Shown here one piece after another: positions 45,180 to 53,466 of a DNA stretch of 64,000 nucleotides. The stretch comes from RGIG7450 sp045633565 (lineage in GTDB: Bacteria; Bacillota; Clostridia; RUG12999): contig JAZQYO010000013.1 of the NCBI GenBank assembly GCA_045633565.1, positions 1 through 64,000 on the forward strand, given 5' to 3'. Made by a program: the position numbers and the translations under genes. The notes below the pieces were generated by a model. The model did not search any database. It was not told the DNA's origin and saw only the letters and a program-made list of their open reading frames with translations. How positions within the stretch are numbered: position 1 is the stretch's first letter; each line of letters begins with the position of its first letter.

Positions 45180-46973
45180 ATGAAAATAACGGAAGATATT
45201 AAGTATATCGGTGTGAATGACATGGAGGTTGACCTTTTTGAGGGTCAGTACCCTGTCAAAAACGGAATTTCATATAATTCTTACGTGATAGTTGATGAAA
45301 AAATTGCGGTTATGGACACGGTGGACGCAAGATTTACTCATCAGTGGCTGGACAATCTTGAGGGTGTACTTGGTGACAGAAAACCGGACTACCTTATTAT
45401 TCAGCACATGGAACCGGACCATTCTGCAAATATCGCCAATTTCATGAGAATTTACAGTGATACGGTGATAGTTTCAAGCCAGAAATCTTTTTCTATGATG
45501 GAAAAGTTTTTTGGTACGGACTTTTCTGACAGACAGATTGTTATAAATGAAGGGGACAGCCTTAATCTGGGCAGACATCAGCTCAATTTTGTGGCAGCTC
45601 CCATGGTACATTGGCCGGAAGTAATGGTTACTTATGATTCCACCGACAAAGTGCTTTTCTCTGCAGACGGATTTGGAAAGTTCGGTGCAATCGGCACAGA
45701 TGAGGACTGGGCAGACGAAGCTCGCCGTTACTTTATCGGAATAGTGGGTAAATACGGCGCACAGGTTCAGAATCTCCTGAAAAAAGCAGCCGGTCTTGAT
45801 ATAGAAATCATTTGTCCGCTTCACGGACCGGCGCTCACAGAAAACTTAGGATATTACATTAATCTGTACAATACATGGTCCTCCTATCAGGCAGAAACGG
45901 ACGGAATTATGATAGCCTATACTTCTGTTTACGGTAACACAAAAAAGGCGGTTGAAATGCTTGCGGAAAAATTCCGCAAAAACGGCTGCCCGAATGTTGT
46001 TGTGTATGATTTGTCGCGCTGTGATATGACTCAGGCGGTATCGGATGCATTCCGTTTCAGCAAACTGGTGCTTGCGACAACCACTTATAATGCGGGGATT
46101 TTCCCGTTCATGAGAACTTTCATAAATCACCTGACAGAGAGAAACTACCAAAACAGAACGGTTGCACTGATAGAAAACGGTTCATGGGCACCGCTTGCGG
46201 CTAAAACCATGAAGGAAATGCTTTCCTCCTGCAAAAACATTACCTTTGCTGAAACACCGGTGCAGATTTTGTCGGCACTTAATGCACAAAGCACGGACTC
46301 TCTCGGCGCACTTGCTGATGAGCTGTGTCGTGACTATATTGCGCAGGATAGCGAAACCGCTGATAAAAATGACCTTTCTGCACTTTTTAATATCGGTTAC
46401 GGACTTTATGTTGTAACCTCAAATGACGGCAAAAAGGACAACGGCCTGATTGTCAACACCATAACTCAGGTTACAAATACTCCAAACCGTGTGGCGGTGA
46501 CTATTAATAAAGACAATTATTCTCACCACGTTATAAAGCAAGCAGGAAAAATGAATGTAAACTGCCTGTCAACAGACGCACCGTTTTCTGTTTTTGAGCA
46601 GTTTGGTTTTCAAAGTGGCAGACAGACGGACAAATTCAAGAATTTAAAACCACTGCGTTCTGATAACGGACTGGCGTTTCTGCCCAGATATATCAACTCC
46701 TTTATGTCACTTGAAGTTGAGCAGTATATCGATCTTGATACTCACGGAATGTTTATATGCAGCATAACAGAAGCAAGGGTTATTTCCGCTGCCGAAACCA
46801 TGACATACACCTATTATCAGAATAACGTAAAACCAAAACCGGAAACAGAGGGCAAAAAAGGCTTTGTCTGCAAAATCTGCGGATATGTTTATGAGGGTGA
46901 TGAGCTTCCGGATGATTTCATCTGTCCGCTTTGCAAACATGGAGCAGTCGACTTTGAACCCATAGAGGGATAA
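45180..46973 (+). CDS. Four-domain flavodiiron protein (MBL–flavodoxin–flavin reductase–rubredoxin)
   Basis: A 597-residue oxygen or nitric-oxide reductase. Domain order: metallo-β-lactamase diiron domain (about 1–250, ligands H76-x-E78-x-D80-H81 in HMEPDHSAN, then VHWPEVM and CPLHGPAL), flavodoxin (about 255–395, IAYTSVYGNTKKAVEM), flavin-reductase-like domain (about 405–540, NIGYGLYVVTS) and C-terminal rubredoxin (CKICGYVYEG…CPLCKHG). Electrons can therefore pass from NAD(P)H through flavin and rubredoxin to the diiron centre within one chain. It shares its region and probably its transcript with rubrerythrin; yhcH follows 3 bp after. Confidence 0.93.
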   Translation: MKITEDIKYIGVNDMEVDLFEGQYPVKNGISYNSYVIVDEKIAVMDTVDARFTHQWLDNLEGVLGDRKPDYLIIQHMEPDHSANIANFMRIYSDTVIVSSQKSFSMMEKFFGTDFSDRQIVINEGDSLNLGRHQLNFVAAPMVHWPEVMVTYDSTDKVLFSADGFGKFGAIGTDEDWADEARRYFIGIVGKYGAQVQNLLKKAAGLDIEIICPLHGPALTENLGYYINLYNTWSSYQAETDGIMIAYTSVYGNTKKAVEMLAEKFRKNGCPNVVVYDLSRCDMTQAVSDAFRFSKLVLATTTYNAGIFPFMRTFINHLTERNYQNRTVALIENGSWAPLAAKTMKEMLSSCKNITFAETPVQILSALNAQSTDSLGALADELCRDYIAQDSETADKNDLSALFNIGYGLYVVTSNDGKKDNGLIVNTITQVTNTPNRVAVTINKDNYSHHVIKQAGKMNVNCLSTDAPFSVFEQFGFQSGRQTDKFKNLKPLRSDNGLAFLPRYINSFMSLEVEQYIDLDTHGMFICSITEARVISAAETMTYTYYQNNVKPKPETEGKKGFVCKICGYVYEGDELPDDFICPLCKHGAVDFEPIEG

Positions 46974-46976
46974 GAC

Positions 46977-47429
46977 ATGATTTTTGACAACATAAGAAAT
47001 GCAGAAAAATATTATAAAATCAGTCCGGGACTTGAAAAAGCGCTTGAGCATATAAAAAAGTGCGTCAGGGAAAATACGCCCCCGTCACGCTATGAACAGA
47101 ACGGTATGAAGGTGCTTGTCCAGGAATATGAACCAATTGTGTTTGAGGATGACCTCTACGAATGCCACCGAGAATATGCCGACATTCAGTTTATTGAAAA
47201 AGGGCAGGAGGAAATCCATGCAATCTACTCGGGAAAGATGGAACAGGTCTGCGACTATAATCCCGAAGGGGATGTGGAAGTGTTTGCAGGTCAGGAGCAT
47301 TTTACCTCCTATCACCTTACAGACGGTGAGTTTGTATGCTTTTTCCCGGGAGAAGCTCATAAACCGAGCATAGCTGTGGACGACAAACCGGCGTGGACAA
47401 GAAAGATTGTAGTAAAAGTAAAAATTTGA
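46977..47429 (+). CDS. YhcH/YjgK/YiaL family protein (DUF386)
   Basis: A 150-residue cupin-like protein of the YhcH/YjgK/YiaL family. Marks are EYEPIVFEDDLYECHREYADIQFIEKGQEEI and the metal-site HxH-type region FFPGEAHKPSIA, with a conserved Lys/Arg tail KIVVKVKI. Relatives sit in sialic-acid and other sugar catabolic operons and may be anomerases. No sugar genes are adjacent here: it starts 3 bp after the flavodiiron protein and is probably co-transcribed with it. Confidence 0.88.
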   Translation: MIFDNIRNAEKYYKISPGLEKALEHIKKCVRENTPPSRYEQNGMKVLVQEYEPIVFEDDLYECHREYADIQFIEKGQEEIHAIYSGKMEQVCDYNPEGDVEVFAGQEHFTSYHLTDGEFVCFFPGEAHKPSIAVDDKPAWTRKIVVKVKI

Positions 47430-47433
47430 AAGA

Positions 47434-47454
47434 GGCGGGAATTTCCCGCCTTTT
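47434..47454 (+). terminator. Terminator after yhcH
   Basis: GGCGGGAA–T–TTCCCGCC with T4 following and a preceding A-run. Confidence 0.8.
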
Positions 47455-47532
47455 AAATTATCAAAATTAAGATATTGGGCAAGATAATGAAAATGTGCAG
47501 ATTATAGCAGGCAAAAATTGTTCAATTTTGTA

Positions 47533-47561
47533 TTGACAAAATGAATTTTTGGGGATATAAT
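47533..47561 (+). promoter_or_regulatory. Sigma-A promoter of yceD–rpmF
   Basis: TTGACA (47533–47538) and TATAAT (47556–47561), both perfect, with a 17-bp spacer. Confidence 0.88.
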
Positions 47562-47602
47562 ATATCTATATGTCTGCAAACTTTTATATGTGGAGGTAAG
47601 CT

Positions 47603-48103
47603 GTGAAACTGGAACTCATTGATATTTTCAGTACAAACGGTGCAGCGGAGGATTTTGAAGGAGATATGGTTTTTGATGGCGAAAGCCTCACAGGCATGTC
47701 TGTTTCCTTTGACGGTCCGGCACATATAAAAGGCAGGGCGGAGAATATCGGCGGACAGGTTGAAATATCGGCCCGTGTTACGGCAAGAATCTTGACAAGC
47801 TGTGCAAGATGCATGAAGGATATTTTCAAAGATGTGGACTTTGAGTTTATCGAAAGGGTTGCCGGCAAGGGTGCTACGGCTGAAGATGGAGATGACGTTA
47901 TCCTTCTTGAAGGCTCAGAGGTTGATGTTGCAGACCTGGCGCTGAACAACTTTATTACTGTATCTCCGATGAAATATCTGTGCAAAGAAGACTGCAAGGG
48001 TCTTTGCCCGCAATGCGGAGCAGACTTGAATGTTACCGATTGCGGCTGCGAAAAAGAGCAGACTGACCCACGGTTTGATGTACTTAATGATTTGTTCAGG
48101 TAA
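47603..48103 (+). CDS. yceD: YceD family protein (DUF177), 23S rRNA accumulation factor
   Basis: A 166-residue YceD protein, needed in plants and some bacteria for 23S rRNA accumulation. Cysteine pairs CARCMKD (near 67) and CKEDCKGLCPQCGADLN…CGCE (near 135) form a zinc-ribbon-like site, and the EAL-type end DPRFDVLNDLF is family-typical. It starts at GTG 47603 after GGAGGT. It directly precedes rpmF (L32), a nearly universal pairing. Confidence 0.93.
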   Translation: MKLELIDIFSTNGAAEDFEGDMVFDGESLTGMSVSFDGPAHIKGRAENIGGQVEISARVTARILTSCARCMKDIFKDVDFEFIERVAGKGATAEDGDDVILLEGSEVDVADLALNNFITVSPMKYLCKEDCKGLCPQCGADLNVTDCGCEKEQTDPRFDVLNDLFR

Positions 48104-48140
48104 ATAATATGTTCAAATTTTACGAGGAGGTGTCCCGAGC

Positions 48141-48326
48141 ATGGCAGTACCCAAGAGAAAAACATCTAAAGCAAGAAGAGACAAGAGAAGAGCTAACTGG
48201 AAGCTTCTGATTCCTGGCATGGTTGAATGTCCTCAGTGCCACGAATACAAAATGCCGCACAGAATCTGCAAATCCTGCGGATATTATAACGGTAAGGAAA
48301 TTGTTAAAACTGCTGAAGAAGCATAA
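48141..48326 (+). CDS. rpmF: 50S ribosomal protein L32
   Basis: A 61-residue zinc-binding ribosomal protein beginning MAVPKRKTSKARRDKRRANW, with the four-Cys ribbon CPQCHEYKMPHRICKSCG intact (the C+ form). GAGGAGGTG precedes the start. The plsX–fab genes that often follow rpmF are absent. Confidence 0.97.
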   Translation: MAVPKRKTSKARRDKRRANWKLLIPGMVECPQCHEYKMPHRICKSCGYYNGKEIVKTAEEA

Positions 48327-48331
48327 ATAAC

Positions 48332-48358
48332 AGAGGGGAAACAATTTTCCCCTCTTTA
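48332..48358 (+). terminator. Terminator of yceD–rpmF
   Basis: AGAGGGGAAA–CAA–TTTTCCCCTCT then TTATTTTTTT. Confidence 0.87.
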
Positions 48359-48360
48359 TT

Positions 48361-48480
48361 TTTTTGATTCAGCAACCGCTGAATCAAAAAATTCAAGGCT
48401 TGAGGGTCCCAAAGCAATCTGCGATTGCGTTTTGGGTCGGGTTCTTGTTTTTCAAAAATCAGCAAGTGCTGACTCAAAAA
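48361..48480. repeat. 120-bp imperfect palindromic element with nested hairpins
   Basis: Left arm 48361–48419 and right arm 48423–48480 are imperfect reverse complements around the centre TGC. Inside the left arm TTTTTGATTCAGC pairs with GCTGAATCAAAAA (13 bp, perfect). The centre GGTCCCAAAGCAATC pairs with GATTGCGTTTTGGGTC. The right arm has its own TCAGC–AAGT–GCTGA hairpin. There is no ORF. It lies between the rpmF terminator and a radical SAM gene. It could be a MITE-like insertion or a structured leader RNA. Confidence 0.75.
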
Positions 48481-48525
48481 ATAAAGGTTTGGTCGAAAGA
48501 TAGATTTTTCCGGCGAGGTGGAAGA

Positions 48526-49842
48526 ATGAAAGAATATAATAAAATCAAAGGTGTTGAACCAATGAGTATTGCCGAAGAAGCGGGAATTACTGCGGGGGAC
48601 ACTCTTGTTTCAATTGATGATACAAAGGTGGAGGATATTCTGCAGTACAAATATCTTTGTGCCGCAGAAGAGCTTACAATTGAAATATTAAAGAAAAACG
48701 GTGACACCGAATTTATTGAAATAGAAAAGGATGAATATGAGGATTTGGGGATAGAATTTGAATACCCCTTGCTCGGACCTGCCCGTGCCTGTGCCAATAA
48801 ATGCATTTTCTGTTTTATTGACCAGTTGCCCTGCGGAATGAGAAAAACCCTCTATTTTAAAGATGACGATTCTAGACTTTCCTTTTTGCACGGCAATTAT
48901 GTCACGCTGACAAATTTAAGCGACGCTGATATAGACCGGCTTTGTGCAACGAAGGTAAGTCCTGTAAATATATCTGTTCATGCAACTGACCCCGAGGTCA
49001 GAAAATTTATGATGGGTAACAAAAATGCCGGCAATGTTGTGGAAAGAATGAAAAAGTTTGCTCGAAACGGCATTGTGATGAACTGCCAGATTGTGCTTTG
49101 CCGGGGGATAAATGATAAAAAAGTGCTGGATGACAGTATAAAAACACTTGGGGAACTTTATCCTCACGTTTATTCTGTCTCAGTTGTACCGGTTGGCTTG
49201 ACAGACCACCGTGACGGACTTTTTGAGCTTGAAGGTTTTGACAGGGAATCTGCAAAAGAGGTTATTGAGCGGGTAAGCGCCTGGCAGCAAAAGTTTTATA
49301 AAAAGTACGGTACAAGGATAGTTTACCTTGCAGATGAATTCTATCTCAAAGCAGAGATGCCCATACCCGATGCGGAAGAATATGAAGATTTCCCGCAGAT
49401 TGAAAATGGTGTGGGACTCATTTCTTCCATGCAGGAGGAGTTTGATTTTGCAATTAAAAATGTAAAACCTTTAAAGAAAGAAAGAACGGTCAGCATGGCT
49501 ACCGGCGAAGCTGCTTTTGAATTTATTTCGTCCCTTGCCAGAAGACTGGAGCAAGTGGCAAAAGGACTGAAAATAAATGTTTACAGCATAAAAAATATTA
49601 CCTTTGGTGAAAAAATTACCGTAGCAGGTTTGCTTTGCGGCAAGGATATAATAAAGGGACTTCAAGGTAAAGAACTTGGACAAACCCTGTATCTTCCAAA
49701 CTCTCTGCTTCGAGACGGTGAAAATGTATTGCTGGACGATGTTACCACCGATGACCTTGAAATGGCTTTAGGAGTGAAAATTGAGACCATAGACTGTGAC
49801 GGCGAAACGCTTGTCACAAAGTTGACAAATGATGGAAATTAA
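48526..49842 (+). CDS. DUF512 radical SAM protein with N-terminal PDZ-like domain
   Basis: A 438-residue protein. Residues 1–65 look PDZ-like (GVEPMSIAEEAGITAGDTLVSI), followed by a Cys cluster CANKCIFCFIDQ (C-x3-C-x2-C, the radical SAM Fe4S4 site), the radical SAM barrel (VNISVHATDPEVRKFMMG) and the C-terminal DUF512 domain (TGEAAFEFISSLARRLE…LYLPNSLLRDGENVLLDD). The family is widespread in Clostridia and Cyanobacteria, and its substrate is unknown. ATG 48526 has GAGGTGG 5–6 nt upstream. The frame from 48364 translates the palindromic element and is rejected. It is followed by der. Confidence 0.9.
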   Translation: MKEYNKIKGVEPMSIAEEAGITAGDTLVSIDDTKVEDILQYKYLCAAEELTIEILKKNGDTEFIEIEKDEYEDLGIEFEYPLLGPARACANKCIFCFIDQLPCGMRKTLYFKDDDSRLSFLHGNYVTLTNLSDADIDRLCATKVSPVNISVHATDPEVRKFMMGNKNAGNVVERMKKFARNGIVMNCQIVLCRGINDKKVLDDSIKTLGELYPHVYSVSVVPVGLTDHRDGLFELEGFDRESAKEVIERVSAWQQKFYKKYGTRIVYLADEFYLKAEMPIPDAEEYEDFPQIENGVGLISSMQEEFDFAIKNVKPLKKERTVSMATGEAAFEFISSLARRLEQVAKGLKINVYSIKNITFGEKITVAGLLCGKDIIKGLQGKELGQTLYLPNSLLRDGENVLLDDVTTDDLEMALGVKIETIDCDGETLVTKLTNDGN

Positions 49843-49850
49843 GGTATAAT
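49822..49850 (+). promoter_or_regulatory. Sigma-A promoter of the der operon
   Basis: TTGACA (49822–49827) and TATAAT (49845–49850), both perfect, 17-bp spacer; the -35 box lies inside the end of the DUF512 gene. The leader carries a small GCCGGC–ATGAT–GCCGGC hairpin (49893–49909). Confidence 0.85.
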
Positions 49851-49923
49851 TGTAAATTGGATTAGGATGTTTTAATAAGCTTGAAACAAGATGCCGGCAT
49901 GATGCCGGCTAAAGGAGTTTTGT

Positions 49924-51249
49924 ATGAAGCCTATAGTTGCGATTGTGGGCAGGCCAAATGTTGGAAAATCTGCCCTGTTTAACAGACTTGTCGGCAAAAA
50001 AATATCTATTGTTGAGGATACACCGGGTGTTACCCGTGACCGTATTTATTCAGATGCGGAATGGCGGGGAAGGCAGTTTCTGATGATAGATACCGGTGGT
50101 ATTGAACCTACCGAGGACGACGAGCTTTTAGTTAATATGCGCCGTCAGGCGCAGGCGGCAATTGAAATTGCACACGTTACGATTTTTGTTGTGGATTTGA
50201 AAACGGGTGTTACAGCGGCAGATGCAGAAATTGCGTCTATGCTGCAAAAGGCAAAAAAACCTGTAATACTTGCCGTAAACAAAACAGATAAAGTGGGCGA
50301 GCTGCCACCTGACTTTTATGAATTTTACAATTTAGGACTTGGCGACCCGGTTGCGGTGTCTGCTTTGCAGAGCCTCGGACTTGGTGATTTGCTTGATGAA
50401 GCGTATAAATATTTTCCACCTGAAGATGAGGACGATACAGATGACGATGTTATCCGTGTCGCAGTAATCGGCAGACCCAATGCAGGAAAATCCTCTCTTA
50501 TCAACAGGGTTGTGGGAGAAGAACGTGTCATTGTCAGCAACATACCGGGAACAACAAGGGATGCGGTTGACACCTATGTTGAAAAGGACGGGCAGAAATA
50601 TCTGTTTATTGATACTGCGGGAATCCGTAGAAAAAGCAAAGTTGACGAGAAAATTGAAAAATTCAGTGTTCTGCGTGCCTTTGCAGCGGTTGACAGAGCG
50701 GACGTCTGCCTGATAGTTATAGACGGCAATGAAGGAATTGCCGAGCAGGATGCAAAAATTGCAGGATATGCCCATGAGGAAGGAAAAGCGAGTATTGTTC
50801 TTGTAAATAAATGGGACCTTGTTACAAAGGAAACAGGCACAATGAATGAGTATAAAAAACGTGTTCAGGAACAGCTTTCCTTTATGACCTATGCGCCTAT
50901 AGAGTTTATTTCGGCGAAAACAGGGTCAAGGGTGGATAAAATATATCCAGTAATAAATAAAGTGGCAAAAATGCATGCTACCAGAATTAAAACAGGTGCA
51001 CTGAATGATATCATAAACGAGGCTACGCTCAAGGTTCAGCCACCGTCGGACAAGGGTAAAAGGCTTAAAATTTACTATGGTACTCAGCCGTCGGCAAAGC
51101 CGCCAACCTTTGTTATATTTGTTAACAACAAGGATTTGGCACATTTCTCATATATCAGATATCTTGAAAACCAGATAAGGGACGCCTTCGGACTTGAGGG
51201 GACTCCCGTGAGATTTATTATAAGAGAACGTGGAGAGAAAAATAATTAA
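49924..51249 (+). CDS. der: Ribosome-associated GTPase Der (EngA)
   Basis: A 441-residue essential GTPase for 50S subunit maturation, with two tandem G domains and a KH-like C-terminus. G1 motifs are GRPNVGKSA (near residue 8) and GRPNAGKSS (near 183). DTPG-like switches DTGGIE and DTAGI, and NKTD and NKWD base-recognition motifs are present. The KH-like domain covers about 350–440. First gene of the der–plsY–murJ–ligase–GT4–DUF4330 run; plsY starts 12 bp after its stop. Confidence 0.97.
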   Translation: MKPIVAIVGRPNVGKSALFNRLVGKKISIVEDTPGVTRDRIYSDAEWRGRQFLMIDTGGIEPTEDDELLVNMRRQAQAAIEIAHVTIFVVDLKTGVTAADAEIASMLQKAKKPVILAVNKTDKVGELPPDFYEFYNLGLGDPVAVSALQSLGLGDLLDEAYKYFPPEDEDDTDDDVIRVAVIGRPNAGKSSLINRVVGEERVIVSNIPGTTRDAVDTYVEKDGQKYLFIDTAGIRRKSKVDEKIEKFSVLRAFAAVDRADVCLIVIDGNEGIAEQDAKIAGYAHEEGKASIVLVNKWDLVTKETGTMNEYKKRVQEQLSFMTYAPIEFISAKTGSRVDKIYPVINKVAKMHATRIKTGALNDIINEATLKVQPPSDKGKRLKIYYGTQPSAKPPTFVIFVNNKDLAHFSYIRYLENQIRDAFGLEGTPVRFIIRERGEKNN

Positions 51250-51261
51250 TCGGAGGTTTTT

Positions 51262-51894
51262 ATGAACGTAATAATAATTATTTTGAGTGCAGTTATTTGT
51301 TATCTTTTTGGCAGCATCAGTTCCTCAATTATTGTGGGAAGATGTCTGGGTCTTAAGGATATAAGAAAACATGGCAGCGGAAACGCAGGCATGACCAATG
51401 CACTTCGTGTGCTTGGGAAAAAAGCGGCGGTTTTTACGCTTTTGGGTGACGTTTTAAAAACAGTTATTGCGGTGCTTATTGCAAAGTTTCTGGCAAAGTA
51501 TATTGCCGGTGACTATTTTGCTCAGCTTTCTGTGTATATATCCTGCTTCTGCATTGCACTTGGTCATAATTACCCTGTATTTTTTAAATTTAGGGGCGGT
51601 AAAGGTGTTTTAACATCCGGCGTTATTATTATAATGATGAGCCCGGTTATAGGTACGGCTACAGTTCTTTGCTGTCTGTTTGTTATGGTGGTTACAAGAT
51701 ATGTTTCACTCGGTTCAATGACAGGCGGCGTTGTATATCCTTTATGGATAATTCTTTATTATACAACCGACATAACAAAAATTGTATTTTCAGTTGTTCT
51801 GGGTGCAATGCTGATAATCAAACATTCATCAAATATAAAAAGGCTTTTAAGCGGAACTGAAAACAAGCTTGGAGCCAAAAAGGAACAGAAGTAA
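51262..51894 (+). CDS. plsY: Acyl-phosphate:glycerol-3-phosphate acyltransferase (PlsY)
   Basis: A 210-residue membrane enzyme that acylates glycerol-3-phosphate using acyl phosphate, the first step of phospholipid synthesis. The conserved motifs are the IRKHGSGNAGMTNALRVLG loop (motif 1), KFRGGKGVLTSGV (motif 2) and a third loop near IIKHSSNIKRL. Four or five membrane helices are seen. der–plsY–gpsA is the common order; here murJ stands where gpsA would be. Confidence 0.95.
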   Translation: MNVIIIILSAVICYLFGSISSSIIVGRCLGLKDIRKHGSGNAGMTNALRVLGKKAAVFTLLGDVLKTVIAVLIAKFLAKYIAGDYFAQLSVYISCFCIALGHNYPVFFKFRGGKGVLTSGVIIIMMSPVIGTATVLCCLFVMVVTRYVSLGSMTGGVVYPLWIILYYTTDITKIVFSVVLGAMLIIKHSSNIKRLLSGTENKLGAKKEQK

Positions 51895-51895
51895 A

Positions 51896-53443
51896 ATGAC
51901 AAAAAAAGAAAACAGCGGCGGAACGGTAGGCTTCATATTTGTTGCCATTGTTCTGTCCAAACTGCTTGGACTTTTAAGGGGCAGTGCCGTTGCGCTTTTC
52001 TATGGGACAGACTATGTTGCGAGTGCCTATTCAATGGCGTCGCAGATACCTGTTAACTTTTTTGATATGATACTGGGTTCTGCGGTTTCCTCCGCATTTA
52101 TTCCGGTGTATAACAAGTTTTATGAAACAGACGGCAGAAAACGTGCGGACGGTTTTGCGTCAAGGTTTATCAACCTTATAACAGTCGTTACGGTTTTACT
52201 TTCGGTAATGGGTGTGGCATTCTCCCCACAGATTATAAAAGTAATGGGCAGCGGAATGGCGCCCCAGACGGCAAACCTTGCATCCCAGCTTCTTAAGATA
52301 ATGTTCCCGCTTGTTATTTTTACCGGTCTTGCCTTTTCGCTTGTGGGAATACTACAGTCGTTGGGTGAATTTAAAATACCGGCAATAATGAGCCTTATTT
52401 CCAATCTGGTGTGCATAGTATATCTTTTTACCATGAACGACAGGTTTGGAATATATGGTCTTTCTGCGGCGCTTTTAATTGGTTGGGCAATGCAGTTTGT
52501 TATTCTGATTTATCCTGCAAAAAGGCGTGGATTTTCCTATAGCCTGAAATCAGGATTTTTAGACAGCGGTTTTAAAGATGTTGCAAAGCTTGCGCTTCCG
52601 GTACTTCTTGCGTCGTGGGTTCAGCCTATAAATACCATGGTAAACATAGGTATTGCATCGGGGCTTGCAGATGGCAGCGGAATTGCCGTTTTAGACTATG
52701 CAAACAAGCTTTATATTATAGCGGCATCGGCCTTTTCAATGGCGGTAACCAATTATATTTTCCCCAGGCTTTCAAAACTTTCTGCAACGGGAAGTAAAAG
52801 AGAGTGGTCGGATACGCTTAAGAGCAGTATAAGAACAGTTGTGTTTGTTGTGCTGCCTATAATGATAGTATTCCTATGCGGCAGTGAGGAAATAATAAGA
52901 ATTATCTATGGCAGAGGGCAGTTTGGTGAAGAGTCGGTACAGATGACTTCTGCAGTATTACAGTTTTATTCGCTTGGAATGATATGGTTTGCTCTGCAGG
53001 AGATTTTCAACAAAGCGTTTTACTCGGTTATGGATTCAAAAACGCCGGTAATCTCTGCAGTAGGCGGAATTGTTATAAATGTAATTCTCAGCTATATTTT
53101 GTCGGGCAGCATGGGCGTGTGTGGACTTGCACTTGCGGCATCTGTTTCGGCACTTGTATGCTGTATATTCAGCTTTATAATGCTGAAAAGAAAAACTGAC
53201 GGAATGAAAAACCTCAGCATATTAAAGCTGGTTATATCAGGCCTTTTAGGACTGACAGTATGTATAATTGCAAGGCAGTTTGCGCTTGGAATAATAGTGG
53301 GTGAAGGATTTATATCATCCCTTCTCGTGCTTTTAATTTCCGCAGCAGCCTGTGGACTGGTTTACATTGCATCTGCTTTTTTACTGAAGGTAAAAGAAAC
53401 AGAGATAATAGGAAAATTAATTAAAGGTTTAATCAAAAGATAG
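51896..53443 (+). CDS. murJ: Lipid II flippase MurJ (MviN)
   Basis: A 515-residue MOP-superfamily flippase moving the peptidoglycan precursor lipid II, or a related lipid-linked glycan, across the membrane. It has about 14 membrane helices. Family motifs are LSKLLGLLRGSAVALFYG, DMILGSAVSSAFIPVYN and LALPVLLASWVQPINTMVN (basic/aromatic cavity). ATG 51896 immediately follows the plsY stop; the frame from 51869 overlaps plsY and has no better site. Since an O-antigen-ligase-like gene and a glycosyltransferase follow, a role in flipping a polysaccharide unit instead of lipid II is possible. Confidence 0.9.
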   Translation: MTKKENSGGTVGFIFVAIVLSKLLGLLRGSAVALFYGTDYVASAYSMASQIPVNFFDMILGSAVSSAFIPVYNKFYETDGRKRADGFASRFINLITVVTVLLSVMGVAFSPQIIKVMGSGMAPQTANLASQLLKIMFPLVIFTGLAFSLVGILQSLGEFKIPAIMSLISNLVCIVYLFTMNDRFGIYGLSAALLIGWAMQFVILIYPAKRRGFSYSLKSGFLDSGFKDVAKLALPVLLASWVQPINTMVNIGIASGLADGSGIAVLDYANKLYIIAASAFSMAVTNYIFPRLSKLSATGSKREWSDTLKSSIRTVVFVVLPIMIVFLCGSEEIIRIIYGRGQFGEESVQMTSAVLQFYSLGMIWFALQEIFNKAFYSVMDSKTPVISAVGGIVINVILSYILSGSMGVCGLALAASVSALVCCIFSFIMLKRKTDGMKNLSILKLVISGLLGLTVCIIARQFALGIIVGEGFISSLLVLLISAAACGLVYIASAFLLKVKETEIIGKLIKGLIKR

Positions 53444-53466
53444 TTGCTTCCGAAAGGAGTGATTTT

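Noticed and set aside
48364..48525. N-terminal extension of the DUF512 protein
   Set aside because: It would translate the palindromic element. A good ribosome-binding site exists for ATG 48526.
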